Source of the DNA: Pandoraea nosoerga
GTDB taxonomy: Bacteria; Pseudomonadota; Gammaproteobacteria; Burkholderiales; Burkholderiaceae
Direction of reading: 5' to 3'
DNA length: 64,000 nt
NCBI RefSeq assembly: GCF_902459585.1
Contig: NZ_CABPSC010000004.1
Span: 124,001-188,000 of the forward strand
Positions 17,263 to 26,644 of this stretch are shown piece after piece. A model generated the notes under the pieces. The model worked only from the letters and a program-made list of their open reading frames with translations. It was not told where the DNA came from and made no database searches. Position numbers and translations under genes: made by a program. The stretch's first letter is position 1. Every line of letters begins with the position of its first letter.

Positions 17263-17285
17263 TTGTCCACAGGATTTGTGGATAA
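17263..17285. promoter_or_regulatory. Two inverted DnaA-box-like 9-mers before parE
   Basis: TTGTCCACA (17263-17271) and TGTGGATAA (17277-17285) face each other across 5 bp. The second, read on the minus strand, is TTATCCACA, the high-affinity DnaA box; the first differs from it at one base. They end 33 bp before the parE ATG. Confidence 0.6.
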
Positions 17286-17318
17286 TCGACGGGCGCTGCA
17301 CCCCAATTCAGTCACGCT

Positions 17319-19298
17319 ATGTCGAAAAAAAACACGCCCGCCCAATACAGTGAAGCTTCCATCAAGGTCCTGAAGGGCCTCGAGCCGGTCAAGCAGCGCC
17401 CGGGCATGTACACCCGCACGGAAAATCCGCTGCATATCATTCAGGAAGTCATCGACAACGCTTCGGACGAAGCGCTGGGCGGTTACGGCAAGCAGATTCT
17501 CGTCACCCTCAACAAGGACGGCTCGGTCAGTGTCGAGGATGACGGTCGCGGCATTCCCGTCGGCATCCATCCCGAGGAAGGCGTGCCGGTCGTGGAGATC
17601 GTGTTCACGCGGCTGCATGCGGGCGGCAAGTTCGACAAGGCCGCTGGCGGCGCCTACACCTTCTCCGGCGGCTTGCACGGCGTAGGCGTGTCGGTCACCA
17701 ACGCGCTGGCCACGCGCCTTGCCGTGACCGTCTGGCGCGACGCTCAGGTCTCCGAACTCGAATTCGCCGATGGCGGCAACGTCAGCGTGGCGCTGCATTC
17801 GCGCCCCGCGCAACGCGGCGAGAAGAAGAGCGGCACGCGTGTGACCGTCTGGCCCGACGCAAAGTACTTCGACAGCCCCACGCTGCCGCTCGGTGAGCTC
17901 CAGCGACTGCTGCGCTCGAAGGCCGTGCTGTTGCCGGGCGTGCGCGTCACGCTGCGTCAGGAGAAGAACGGCGAAGAGCAATCGTGGTTCTACGAGCAGG
18001 GCCTGCGCGGCTATCTCGTGGAAGCGCTGGGGGGCGCCGAGCCGCTCATTCCGCTGTTCGAGGGCGAGCGCTTCGCCGACGGCAACGAAGACAGCTTCGC
18101 CGAGGGCGAGGGCGCGGCCTGGGTCGTCGCCTGGACGGAAGATGGCGCGCAGGTGCGCGAGTCCTACGTCAACCTGATCCCGACGCCGGCCGGCGGCACG
18201 CACGAATCGGGCCTGCGCGAAGGCCTGTTCCAGGCGGTGCGCGGCTTCATCGAGTTGCACAACCTGCAGCCCAAGGGCGTGAAACTGCTGCCGGAAGACG
18301 TCTTCTCGCGCGTGTCTTTCGTGCTCTCCGCGAAGGTGCTCGATCCGCAGTTTCAGGGCCAGATCAAGGAGCGGCTGAACAGCCGCGACGCGGTGCGCCT
18401 CGTGTCGTCTTTCACGCGTCCGGCGCTCGAATTGTGGCTCAACCATCACGTCGAACACGGCAAGAAGCTCGCCGAGCTCGTGATTCGTCAGGCGCAGGCG
18501 CGCACGCGTGCCGGCCAGAAGATCGAGAAGAAGAAGAGCTCGGGCGTGGCCGTGCTGCCCGGCAAACTGACCGATTGCGAGACCGAGGACATCGCGCGCA
18601 ACGAACTGTTCCTGGTCGAGGGCGACTCGGCCGGCGGCTCGGCGAAGATGGGGCGCGACAAGGAGTTCCAGGCGATCCTGCCGTTGCGCGGCAAGGTGCT
18701 CAACACATGGGAGACCGAGCGTGATCGCCTCTTCGCCAACAACGAAGTGCATGACATCGCGGTGGCGATCGGCGTCGATCCGCACGGCCCGAACGACACG
18801 CCGGACCTGTCGAATCTGCGCTACGGCAAGATCTGCATCCTCTCGGATGCCGACGTCGACGGTTCGCACATCCAGGTATTGCTGCTCACGCTCTTCTTCC
18901 GGCACTTCCCGCAGCTGATTGCGAAGGGCCACGTGTTCGTCGCGCGTCCACCGCTGTTTCGCGTGGACGCCCCGGCACGCGGCAAGAAGCCGGCGCAAAA
19001 GCTCTACGCGCTCGACGAAGGCGAACTCGAGGCCATTCTCGACAAGCTGCGAAAGGACGGCGTGCGCGAGACGGCATGGTCGATCAGCCGCTTCAAGGGG
19101 TTGGGCGAAATGAGCGCCGAGCAGTTGTGGGAAACCACGATGAACCCGGATACGCGTCGCCTGAGCCCGGTGGCGCTGGGCGGCCTCGATTTCGACGCCA
19201 CGGTGGCGCGCATGAACATGCTCATGGGCAAGGGCGAGGCGGCGCAGCGGCGCAGTTGGCTCGAGGCCAAGGGCAATGAGGTCGAAGCCGACATCTGA
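17319..19298 (+). CDS. parE: DNA topoisomerase IV subunit B (ATPase)
   Basis: The 659-residue product is the ATPase subunit of topoisomerase IV, which decatenates chromosomes with ParC. The GHKL domain shows EVIDNASDEALGG (about 43-55), DDGRGIPVGIH and GGLHGVGVSVTNAL. The transducer domain follows, then the Toprim domain with LVEGDSAGGSAK (about 430) and DADVDGSHIQ. Size (659, against about 800 for GyrB) and the short C-terminus identify ParE rather than GyrB. parC lies about 1.8 kb downstream with two unrelated genes between. The start at 17319 fits the N-terminus MSKKNTPAQYSEASIKVLKGLEPVKQRPGMY-type pattern. Confidence 0.96.
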   Translation: MSKKNTPAQYSEASIKVLKGLEPVKQRPGMYTRTENPLHIIQEVIDNASDEALGGYGKQILVTLNKDGSVSVEDDGRGIPVGIHPEEGVPVVEIVFTRLHAGGKFDKAAGGAYTFSGGLHGVGVSVTNALATRLAVTVWRDAQVSELEFADGGNVSVALHSRPAQRGEKKSGTRVTVWPDAKYFDSPTLPLGELQRLLRSKAVLLPGVRVTLRQEKNGEEQSWFYEQGLRGYLVEALGGAEPLIPLFEGERFADGNEDSFAEGEGAAWVVAWTEDGAQVRESYVNLIPTPAGGTHESGLREGLFQAVRGFIELHNLQPKGVKLLPEDVFSRVSFVLSAKVLDPQFQGQIKERLNSRDAVRLVSSFTRPALELWLNHHVEHGKKLAELVIRQAQARTRAGQKIEKKKSSGVAVLPGKLTDCETEDIARNELFLVEGDSAGGSAKMGRDKEFQAILPLRGKVLNTWETERDRLFANNEVHDIAVAIGVDPHGPNDTPDLSNLRYGKICILSDADVDGSHIQVLLLTLFFRHFPQLIAKGHVFVARPPLFRVDAPARGKKPAQKLYALDEGELEAILDKLRKDGVRETAWSISRFKGLGEMSAEQLWETTMNPDTRRLSPVALGGLDFDATVARMNMLMGKGEAAQRRSWLEAKGNEVEADI

Positions 19299-19358
19299 GT
19301 CGATGTCCGCGTGTCGACGTCGATGGCGACATTCGCCTCGGCATTGGCCTCGCCATTT

Positions 19359-19410
19359 GCACGACGTTCTCGCACGACGTTCTCGCACGATGTTCTCGCA
19401 CGATGTTCTC
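19359..19410. repeat. 13-bp tandem repeat, four copies
   Basis: Four copies of GCACGA(C/T)GTTCTC lie end to end from 19359, in the 246-bp gap after parE. The run ends in GTGCG, so the last part can pair with the first as a hairpin. Confidence 0.9.
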
Positions 19411-19544
19411 GTGCGGAGGTTCGAACCGATGTCCGGGCGCTAGCCTGACATGGTGGTAACGGCGGGCGCCTCACACTGCGCCAGATCAGCGTGAGCGCCC
19501 ACATAGTGGGATAATCCAACCTTCACCCTACCGGGAGTCGCGTT

Positions 19545-19964
19545 ATGTTGCGTTCTATGCGTTGCATTTTCGTGCCGTTGCTGCTGGCGGGCGCCAGCAC
19601 TTCCGCCCTGGCGCAGTCGGCCCAGCCGCGCGTCTTCTTCGTCTCGCCGACCGATGGCGCGACGGTGACGAACCCGGTAGTGGTCAAGTTCGGCGTCGAG
19701 GGCATGGCGATCAAGCCGGCGGGCGACATGGCGTCCAATACCGGTCATCACCATCTGATCATCGACGGCGATCCGATTCCCGCGGGTCAGGTGGTGCCGA
19801 CCGACGACACCCACCTGCACTTCGGCAAAGGCCAGACCGAGACGAGCGTCAACCTGACGCCGGGCGATCACACGTTGACGATGCAGTTCGCCAACGGTGC
19901 GCACCAGTCCTACGGTCCGGCCATGAGCCAGACGATCAAGGTGCATGTCAAAGGCCAACAGTAA
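19545..19964 (+). CDS. Exported DUF4399 domain protein
   Basis: The 139-residue product has a Sec signal peptide (MLRSMRCIFVPLLLAGASTSALA, probable cleavage after ALA at 23) and then a DUF4399 domain. That domain shows the typical RVFFVSPTDGATVTNPV, GHHHLIIDG and DDTHLHFGKGQTE segments, rich in His and Asp. The His clusters suggest metal binding, but the function of the family is not established. A second start at 19557 (MRC) is possible. The 3' end overlaps the lytic transglycosylase gene by 20 bp, which suggests coupled expression in the cell envelope. Confidence 0.88.
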   Translation: MLRSMRCIFVPLLLAGASTSALAQSAQPRVFFVSPTDGATVTNPVVVKFGVEGMAIKPAGDMASNTGHHHLIIDGDPIPAGQVVPTDDTHLHFGKGQTETSVNLTPGDHTLTMQFANGAHQSYGPAMSQTIKVHVKGQQ

Positions 19965-20895
19965 CGACGACTCGACGGCGGATGGCGAGAGGGCCGTCCA
20001 CCGAACGTTTTCCCTGCCGCTCGTAGCGCGATTCGCAGGGGCCGCGCTGGCAGCCGCACTGCTTGTCGCGCCGCCGCCCGCGCTTGCGGAACTCTACGGC
20101 TACGTCGACGAGAACGGCGTCGCTCATCTCGCCGCGCGCCGGCTCGACGCGCGCTATCGGCTCGTGGTGAGCGGCAGCAGCGTCGATCCGCGCGCCGCGC
20201 AAGGCGGCGTGGTGAGCGGTGCCGACCGCTCGCGCCTCTATGACGCCCTCGCACGTCATCCGAATCTGCGCAAGCTCGCGCCCGTCATCACGCAGGCCGC
20301 GCAGCGCTTTCACGTCGACGCCGCGCTGCTCAAGGCGGTGATTGCCGCGGAATCGGGGTTCGACAGCGACGCGGTCTCGCCCAAGGGGGCCGTCGGGCTG
20401 ATGCAGGTGCTGCCGGCCACGGGCGAGCGCTACGGCCTGCGCGCCGACGCGAAACGCTCGGTCGCCGACAAGCTCACCGACCCACGCACCAACGTGCTGA
20501 CCGGCGCCCGTTACCTGAGGGACCTCCAGGCCCGATATCCCGACCGGCTCGAACTCGTGCTCGCGTCGTACAACGCGGGGGAGGGCGCGGTGGCGCGCCA
20601 CGCCGATCAGATCCCGCCCCATGCGGAAACGCGCGACTACGTGGCCGCCGTGCTCGAACTCTATCGGCGCTTCAATCCCGATGCGCCCGACGCCGTGGCC
20701 GGCGGCAGGACGCTGCGCGCCACGGGCGGCGCCGGGCAGATCGGCAATGCGCGCGTGAGCGGCTCGCACGGTCGCGTGCACGTCATCCTGGGAGCGCCGT
20801 CCGGCCTGCCGGTCGTGCCTGCTACCATGCCGAACGCGTCGGCTCGCGACCTGGCCCCCGCGCAAGGGCTGTCCTCCGCCCCGCCAGCCGACTGA
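19945..20895 (+). CDS. Lytic transglycosylase (SLT domain) with DUF4124 start
   Basis: The 316-residue product has a signal anchor (about residues 27-48), a short DUF4124-like segment (ELYGYVDENGVAHLAAR, 49-65), and a goose-type SLT domain from about 105 to 235. The catalytic Glu is E136 in AAESGFDSDAVSPKGAVGLMQV, written here only in part as motif AAESGF plus GLMQVLPATG; ASYNAGEGAV is the other conserved element. It would cleave peptidoglycan with formation of 1,6-anhydro-muropeptides. The tail after 240 is Gly/Ala-rich and likely disordered. It begins within the DUF4399 gene and precedes parC by 228 bp. Confidence 0.9.
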   Translation: MSKANSNDDSTADGERAVHRTFSLPLVARFAGAALAAALLVAPPPALAELYGYVDENGVAHLAARRLDARYRLVVSGSSVDPRAAQGGVVSGADRSRLYDALARHPNLRKLAPVITQAAQRFHVDAALLKAVIAAESGFDSDAVSPKGAVGLMQVLPATGERYGLRADAKRSVADKLTDPRTNVLTGARYLRDLQARYPDRLELVLASYNAGEGAVARHADQIPPHAETRDYVAAVLELYRRFNPDAPDAVAGGRTLRATGGAGQIGNARVSGSHGRVHVILGAPSGLPVVPATMPNASARDLAPAQGLSSAPPAD

Positions 20896-21055
20896 GGCCG
20901 GCAACGGCGGCTGCCGGGGCCCGGATGCGGCCCGGATTCGGGGATTTTTCCGTGACGCCCGGCGGAATCCCGGCAATTTCCGCTTCCGTGACTCCGAAAT
21001 CAGCCTCCCCGCTTCGCCGCCTGGACGCGTTTTTGCCGTTTTGCACCAGCGGGCT

Positions 21056-21064
21056 TGGTATGAT
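21056..21064 (+). promoter_or_regulatory. Extended -10 element for parC
   Basis: TGG-TATGAT fits the extended -10 pattern, 59 bp before the parC ATG. A TTGCCG at 21033 is 20 bp upstream, slightly too far for a normal -35. It would let parC be transcribed independently of parE. Confidence 0.4.
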
Positions 21065-21123
21065 CTCGCGGTCGACGTCCCACCGAACATTCGTCAAACG
21101 TTCGCAGCAGACCCACAGGTTTT

Positions 21124-23460
21124 ATGGAACAAGTAGAAGATCTCTTTACGCAACCGTCGGATGACGACACGCTGACGCTCGGCGCGTATGCCGAGCGTGC
21201 TTATTTGGACTATGCCATCAGCGTAGTCAAGGGCCGCGCCTTGCCGGACGTCTGCGACGGCCAGAAGCCGGTGCAGCGCCGCATTCTGTTCGCGATGAAC
21301 GAAATGGGCCTTGGAGCCGACGCCAAGCCGGTGAAGTCGGCGCGCGTGGTCGGCGACGTGCTCGGCAAGTTCCACCCGCACGGCGACCAGTCCGCGTATG
21401 ACGCACTGGTGCGCCTCGCGCAGGACTTCTCCATGCGCTATCCGCTCATCGACGGCCAGGGCAACTTCGGCTCGCGCGATGGCGACGGCGCGGCGGCCAT
21501 GCGTTACACGGAAGCGCGCCTCACGCCTATCGCGAGGCTGCTGCTCGATGAAATCGATGCCGGTACGGTGGACTTCGTGCCGAACTACGACGGCTCGACC
21601 GAAGAGCCGCGCCTGCTGCCGGCCCGGCTGCCGTTCGTGCTGCTCAACGGTGCGTCGGGCATTGCCGTGGGGCTGGCGACGGAAATCCCGTCGCACAATC
21701 TGCGCGAGGTCGCTTCGGCGGCCGTGGCCCTGATTCGCAATCCGAAGCTCGACGACGCCGAGCTGATGACGCACGTGCACGGACCCGATTTCCCGGGCGG
21801 TGGCCAACTGATCTCGAGCGCTGCGGAGATTCGCGCCGCATATGAGTCCGGTCGCGGCAGCCTGAAGGTGCGCGCGCGCTGGAAGATCGAGGAGATGGCG
21901 CGCGGCCAGTGGCAGGCCGTGGTGTACGAGTTGCCGCCGAACACCTCGGGCCAGAAGGTGCTCGAGGAGATCGAGGAAATCACCAACCCGAAGGTCAAGC
22001 TCGGCAAGAAGTCGCTGACGCCCGAGCAGCAGAACCTCAAGCAGTCGGTGCTGGCCATGCTCGACGCGGTGCGCGACGAATCGGGCAAGGACGCGCCGGT
22101 GCGTCTGGTGTTCGAGCCCAAGTCGAGCCGCATCGACCAGCAGGAATTCATCACCATGCTGCTCGCGCACACGAGCCTGGAGTCGAGCACGTCGGTGAAC
22201 CTGGTGATGGTCGGCGCAGATGGCCGTCCCGGCCAGAAGTCGTTGCGCGAGATCATCACCGAGTGGATCGGGTTCCGCTTCGAGACAGTCACGCGCCGCT
22301 CCCGGCATCGTCTGGGCAAGGTCGACGATCGCATCCATATTCTCGAAGGTCGGATGATCGTCTTCCTGAATATCGACGAAGTGATTCGCATCATCCGCGA
22401 ATCCGACGAGCCGAAGGCCGCATTGATGAGCTCGTTCAACCTGAGCGAGCGTCAGGCGGACGATATTCTCGAAATCCGGCTGCGCCAGCTCGCGCGTCTG
22501 GAAGCCATCAAGATCGAGCAGGAACTCGCCGCGTTGCGCGACGAGAAGGCGAAGCTCGAAGACCTGCTCGCCAACGACAGCGCGATGAAGCGCCTGATCA
22601 TCAAGGAAATCGAAGCCGACGCGAAGCAATTTGGCGACGAGCGCCGCACGCTGATCCAGGAAGAGAAGCGCGCCGTGGCCGAGGCGAAGGTCCTCGACGA
22701 GCCGGTGACGGTGGTCGTATCCGCGAAAGGCTGGGTGCGGGCGCTCAAGGGCCATGGTCTCGACGCGCAGGGTTTCTCGTTCAAGCAGGGCGACTCGCTG
22801 TACGGCGCGTTCGAGTGCCGCACCGTCGATCCGCTCATTGCCTGGGGCAGCAACGGCCGCGTGTATTCGGTGGCCGTGGCGCTGTTGCCCGGCGGGCGCG
22901 GCGACGGCGTGCCGCTCACGTCGCTCATCGAACTGGAGTCGGGCTCGCGTCTGCTGCATTACTACGCGGCGTCGAGCGAGCAGGGACTGTTGCTCGCCAC
23001 GTCGAACGGCTTTGGCTTCACCACGAAGCTTGGCGACATGGTGAGTCGCGTGAAGGCCGGCAAGTCGTTCATGACCATCGACGAGGGCGCCGAGCCGCTC
23101 ACGCCGACGCCGATCTGGCCGGGGGCGAGCGCGGTGGCGTGTCTGTCGAGCGACGGCCGGCTGCTCGTTTTCGGCATGGACGAAATGAAGTCGCTTACCG
23201 GCGGCGGCCGTGGTGTGACGCTGATCGGGCTCGAGGGCAAGCAGACGCTCGTGTCGGCGGTGCCGATCAGCGAAGCCGGGGTGACGGTGTACGGTGAGGT
23301 GCGCGGCGGCAAGATTCAGTCGGAGACGCTCTCGGGCGATGCGCTCGCGCCGAACATCGGCAAGCGCGCCCGCAAGGGCCGTGCGCCTGCCGTCAAGTTC
23401 ACGACCTTCAAGCCGCGCTCGCTCGAGCCGGTGCTGCCGGCCGCGCCGTCGGCATCCTGA
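21124..23460 (+). CDS. parC: DNA topoisomerase IV subunit A
   Basis: The 778-residue product is the DNA-cutting subunit of topoisomerase IV. The winged-helix breakage domain holds the catalytic tyrosine Y128 in [10 protein letters not shown]. The quinolone-determining region reads [14 protein letters not shown] (81-94), with Gln and Asp at the positions of E. coli ParC S80 and E84. A coiled coil with [21 protein letters not shown] follows, then a shortened beta-pinwheel C-terminal domain containing [14 protein letters not shown]. It partners with ParE encoded upstream. The CopD-like gene follows after 12 bp. Confidence 0.96.
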   Translation: MEQVEDLFTQPSDDDTLTLGAYAERAYLDYAISVVKGRALPDVCDGQKPVQRRILFAMNEMGLGADAKPVKSARVVGDVLGKFHPHGDQSAYDALVRLAQDFSMRYPLIDGQGNFGSRDGDGAAAMRYTEARLTPIARLLLDEIDAGTVDFVPNYDGSTEEPRLLPARLPFVLLNGASGIAVGLATEIPSHNLREVASAAVALIRNPKLDDAELMTHVHGPDFPGGGQLISSAAEIRAAYESGRGSLKVRARWKIEEMARGQWQAVVYELPPNTSGQKVLEEIEEITNPKVKLGKKSLTPEQQNLKQSVLAMLDAVRDESGKDAPVRLVFEPKSSRIDQQEFITMLLAHTSLESSTSVNLVMVGADGRPGQKSLREIITEWIGFRFETVTRRSRHRLGKVDDRIHILEGRMIVFLNIDEVIRIIRESDEPKAALMSSFNLSERQADDILEIRLRQLARLEAIKIEQELAALRDEKAKLEDLLANDSAMKRLIIKEIEADAKQFGDERRTLIQEEKRAVAEAKVLDEPVTVVVSAKGWVRALKGHGLDAQGFSFKQGDSLYGAFECRTVDPLIAWGSNGRVYSVAVALLPGGRGDGVPLTSLIELESGSRLLHYYAASSEQGLLLATSNGFGFTTKLGDMVSRVKAGKSFMTIDEGAEPLTPTPIWPGASAVACLSSDGRLLVFGMDEMKSLTGGGRGVTLIGLEGKQTLVSAVPISEAGVTVYGEVRGGKIQSETLSGDALAPNIGKRARKGRAPAVKFTTFKPRSLEPVLPAAPSAS

Positions 23461-23472
23461 CGGGAGTCACGC

Positions 23473-23925
23473 ATGAGCGTTTATGTCCTGAGCCTGTTCC
23501 TGCATCTGGTGAGCGTGGCCGTCTGGATCGGCGGGATGTTCTTCGCGCTGGCGTGCCTGCGGCCCGCCTCCTCCGAACTCTCGCCGCAGCAGCGTTTGCC
23601 GCTGTGGGAGGCCGCTTTCACGCGCTTTTTTACGTGGGTCGGTGTCGCCATCGTGGTCATTCTGCTCTCGGGCGGCCACATGATGATGGCGATGGGCGGC
23701 GCGCACGCGCGCTGGCCCGTGCACGCCATGGCCGGCGTCGGGGTGGTGATGATGCTGGTTTTCGGTCACATCCGCTTTGCGCTGTTCCCCCGCCTGCAAC
23801 GCGCGGTGCAAGCGCAATCGTGGCCGGACGGCGCGGCAGCCGTCAACGGCATTCGCCGGCTCGTGATTCTCAATCTCGTGCTTGGCGTGGTCGTCATCGG
23901 CCTGGCGGCTTCGTTGCGCAGTTGA
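23473..23925 (+). CDS. CopD-like integral membrane protein
   Basis: The 150-residue product has four hydrophobic helices (about residues 4-28, 50-70, 82-100 and 126-146). The start, LFLHLVSVAVWIGGMFFA, has the His/Trp-GG pattern of the CopD domain of bacterial copper-resistance membrane proteins and relatives. There is no periplasmic CopC-like part. Function in copper transport is inferred from the fold only; short single-domain relatives are mostly uncharacterised. The gene follows parC by 12 bp and is likely co-transcribed. It converges with the LysR gene. Confidence 0.75.
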   Translation: MSVYVLSLFLHLVSVAVWIGGMFFALACLRPASSELSPQQRLPLWEAAFTRFFTWVGVAIVVILLSGGHMMMAMGGAHARWPVHAMAGVGVVMMLVFGHIRFALFPRLQRAVQAQSWPDGAAAVNGIRRLVILNLVLGVVVIGLAASLRS

Positions 23926-23988
23926 CGAGGGGCGAGGGAGGCGAGGGGGCGCGAGGGAGGGCCGGGCCCGGGCCGGCACGCGGCGACG

Positions 23989-24912
23989 TCAGCCTTCGGG
24001 CGAGGGCGTTTCCTGACGCTGGCCCGCGACTTCGTGACACATCGCGACGAACGCCTGCACGAGCGGGCCATTGTCGTCGCGACGCTTGGCCAGCAGCAGC
24101 GGGGTGTGGGCGTCGCGCTCGACGATGTCCATGAAGCGGGCGCCCTCGATCTGGATGCAGCGCACCGCCGCTGGCAGGATCGCCACGCCGAGACCACTTG
24201 CCGCGAGCGCGACGATCGTCGTCGATTCGCGTGCCTCCTGCACCACACGCGGCGTGAAACCCGCGCGTGCGCACATTTTCCGAATCTTCCCGTCCACGGC
24301 CGTACCGACGTCGGGCGGATGCATGATGAACGCCTCGCCGGCAAGATCGGCAATCGACACGCTCGCGCGCCGCGCCAGCCCATGGCCCTGATGCAGTACC
24401 ACGACGAGCGCCTCGTCCATCAACGTCTCGAACGTCAGTCCCGGTACAGGGGCGGCGTCGTCGGCCTGGCGCAACAGGCCGATGTCGAGCGTGCGTGCGA
24501 TCAGCGCCTCGCGCTGGCGCTCCGACGGCGATTCGCTGAGCATGAGCGTGACGCGCGGGTAGCGTTGACGATAGCTCGTGAGCACGCGTTTCATGAGATT
24601 GGTCATGGGCGCTGACGTCGTGAAGGCGATGCGCAATTCGCCGGCGTTGACCCCGGCGATCTGCTGCACCTCCTGACGCGCGGCCTCGGCGTCGGCCAGG
24701 ATCTGGCGCGCCCGGGCGAGAAACGCGCGTCCCGCCGTCGTCAGGAAGACCCGCCGCTGCGAGCGCTCGAACAGCGCTACGCCGAGTTCCTCCTCGAGCG
24801 CGCGGATCTGCATCGACAACGGCGGTTGCCCGATATTGAGCTTTTGCGCTGCGCGGCTGAAGTGAAGCTCTTCGGCCACCGTGACGAAGTAACGGAGATG
24901 GCGCAGTTCCAT
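23989..24912 (-). CDS. LysR family transcriptional regulator
   Basis: The 307-residue product begins with the LysR winged helix-turn-helix (MELRHLRYFVTVAEELHFSRAAQ onward, residues 1-60) and continues with a two-lobed periplasmic-binding-type effector domain (about 90-295). The start at 24912 is the family start; the frame is open to 24996 but those codons lie in the AT-rich promoter region. It diverges from an MFS transporter gene with a 126-bp AT-rich intergenic region, the usual arrangement in which the regulator controls the neighbour. The effector is unknown. It resembles the regulator/transporter pair ynfL/ynfM of E. coli in arrangement. Confidence 0.9.
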   Translation of the reverse strand: MELRHLRYFVTVAEELHFSRAAQKLNIGQPPLSMQIRALEEELGVALFERSQRRVFLTTAGRAFLARARQILADAEAARQEVQQIAGVNAGELRIAFTTSAPMTNLMKRVLTSYRQRYPRVTLMLSESPSERQREALIARTLDIGLLRQADDAAPVPGLTFETLMDEALVVVLHQGHGLARRASVSIADLAGEAFIMHPPDVGTAVDGKIRKMCARAGFTPRVVQEARESTTIVALAASGLGVAILPAAVRCIQIEGARFMDIVERDAHTPLLLAKRRDDNGPLVQAFVAMCHEVAGQRQETPSPEG

Positions 24913-25038
24913 GGTTCGAGATTCAATTGATCTGTTTTTTATATGAAAAGATCGCTTGAATATATATTGGACGCGAGGTAACGGCAAACCTATCATCCGT
25001 GGTATCCCTTCCTACGGCCCGTCAGGCGGGCCAGCAAC
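24913..25038. promoter_or_regulatory. AT-rich divergent promoter region, LysR / MFS
   Basis: This is one of the most AT-rich stretches of the window. It contains the dyad-like ATTCAATTGAT (24921-24931) and a GATCT...AGATC pair enclosing a T-run and an A-run (24930-24952), plausible LysR contact sites of the T-N11-A type. No promoter pair is convincing. The assignment rests on the divergent gene order. Confidence 0.45.
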
Positions 25039-26307
25039 ATGGCGTCAACGAATTCTCTTTCGCTTAGCGCCGGCAATTCCGCCGCCGGCAGTCATTCCGC
25101 GCCCGGGCTACCGGCCGGCGTCGCGCGCGGCACACGCGAGTACGTGGTGATCAGCCGCGCGCTCTTCTTCGGTGGTTTCTCCACGTTCGCGCAGTTGTAC
25201 TGCATGCAGTCTTTGCTGCCGCTGCTGACGGTGACGTTCGGCATTACGCCCGCCCGGGCGAGTTGGTCGGTGTCGGCGGCCACGATGATGATGGCGCTGG
25301 GCCTGCTCGTGACATGCGTGGCCGCGGACCGCGTGAGCCGCAAGCGGATGATGACCATTGCGTTGCTCAGCTCGTCGGTGCTCACGCTCGCGAGCGCGTT
25401 CTCGACGAACTTCGAGACGCTCGTGGTCCTCGGCGCGCTCAAAGGGCTTGCGCTGTCCGGGCTGCCGGCCATTGCGATGGCGTATCTCAGCGAGGAAATC
25501 GACCAGGGCTCGCTCGGCATGTCGATGGGCCTCTACATTGGCGGCAACATTCTCGGCGGGATGGCCGGACGCGTGCTCGCGGCGTTCGTCGCCGACATGT
25601 TCTCGTGGCGCGTCTCGGTGGCCGTGATCGGATTGGTATGTCTGGCGATGGGGCTGGAGTTTGCTCGCAGTCTGCCGCATTCGCGCCGCTTCACGCCGCG
25701 CCACATGTCCGTGCGCGAAGCGGTGGGGCACGCGCGTCGCCACCTCGCGGATCCCGCGCTGCTCGGGCTGTATCTTTTCGCCGGGTTGATGATGGGCAGC
25801 TTCGTGAGCGTCTACAACTACCTGGGCTTCCATCTGTCTGCGCCGCCGTTTCATCTGCCTCACGCGGCCATCGGGGCGATCTTCACGATGTACCTCATTG
25901 GCGTGATCGGCTCGTTCATTGCGGGGCCGCTGTCGGATCGCGTCGGCCGCGCGCGTCTGCTGTGGGTGCTGGTGGCGCTGGCGCTCGTGGGACTCGTCAC
26001 GATGCTCGCCTCGCAGGTGCTCGGGGTGGTGACCGGTCTGGCGATCTTCACCTTCGGCTTCTTCGGTGCGCACACGGTGGCCAGCAGCTGGGTCGGCCGC
26101 CGCGCCACGCAAGGGCGGGCAATCGCCTCGGCCCTGTATCTCTTCTTCTACTACCTCGGCTCGAGCCTGCTCGGCAGCTATTCCGGCGTGATGCTCAAGG
26201 CGCACGGCTGGCACGGTGTGGTGGCGCTGCTGGGCGTTGCCGTCGTGCTGTCGCTCTCGGTGGCCGTGGCCATGCGGCGTGCCTACGGGACCGGCAAGCC
26301 CGTCTGA
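25039..26307 (+). CDS. MFS transporter, YnfM-like
   Basis: The 422-residue product has 12 predicted membrane helices. It resembles E. coli YnfM in several blocks: TFAQLYCMQSLLPLL, LSGLPAIAMAYLSEEI, SMGLYIGGNILGGMAGR, FGFFGAHTVASSWVG and ASALYLFFYYLGSSLLG. It is a proton-driven efflux or uptake pump of the major facilitator superfamily with unknown substrate. An upstream ATG at 24956 is out of frame; the ATG at 25039 gives a 45-residue cytosolic start. It is divergent from a LysR regulator gene, likely its controller. Confidence 0.9.
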   Translation: MASTNSLSLSAGNSAAGSHSAPGLPAGVARGTREYVVISRALFFGGFSTFAQLYCMQSLLPLLTVTFGITPARASWSVSAATMMMALGLLVTCVAADRVSRKRMMTIALLSSSVLTLASAFSTNFETLVVLGALKGLALSGLPAIAMAYLSEEIDQGSLGMSMGLYIGGNILGGMAGRVLAAFVADMFSWRVSVAVIGLVCLAMGLEFARSLPHSRRFTPRHMSVREAVGHARRHLADPALLGLYLFAGLMMGSFVSVYNYLGFHLSAPPFHLPHAAIGAIFTMYLIGVIGSFIAGPLSDRVGRARLLWVLVALALVGLVTMLASQVLGVVTGLAIFTFGFFGAHTVASSWVGRRATQGRAIASALYLFFYYLGSSLLGSYSGVMLKAHGWHGVVALLGVAVVLSLSVAVAMRRAYGTGKPV

Positions 26308-26425
26308 TATCAACGCCCGGCAGGCCGCACGGGCAGCGGGGCCTGCCCGGGTACGCAGGCACCCTAATACATCATCCGATGCCGCCGCCATGCGCCTCGC
26401 GCGGGCTACCGGTCGACGTCAGCGC
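26308..26425. other. Gap between MFS gene and leftward RidA gene
   Basis: The 337-bp gap between convergent genes (26308-26644) contains one strong minus-strand terminator (26426-26459) and, at about 26555-26590, a short repeated GGGGTGCTGT element. A GC-rich inverted repeat (GGCAGGCC with GGCCTGCC, 26320-26350) may end MFS transcription but lacks a T-run. No gene is seen. Confidence 0.4.
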
Positions 26426-26459
26426 AAAAAAAACAGCCTCCCCGGTTCAGGGGAGGCTG
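26426..26459 (-). terminator. Rho-independent terminator of the RidA gene
   Basis: On the minus strand CAGCCTCCCC-TGAACC-GGGGAGGCTG forms a perfect 10-bp stem followed by eight T. It lies about 185 bp after the stop at 26645. Confidence 0.9.
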
Positions 26460-26644
26460 CTGGCTTTGCCGCGACAGTCGCGGAAGTTCTGCCGGCGACG
26501 AACCGCCGCACCTGCTCGACGAGGTCTTCACCGTCGCCGGCTGCGCGTGCCATCGGGCGCCATGGGGTGCTGTGGGGTGCTGTGGGGCGCCGCGCATATT
26601 CGTGCCGCGCCGACGATCGTGGAACGCCTGTCGTGGCGCCGGCC

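Noticed and set aside
19405-19445. tRNA-like T-loop GGTTCGAACC near 19419
   Set aside because: No acceptor stem or anticodon arm can be formed around it; the upstream sequence is a 13-bp tandem repeat.
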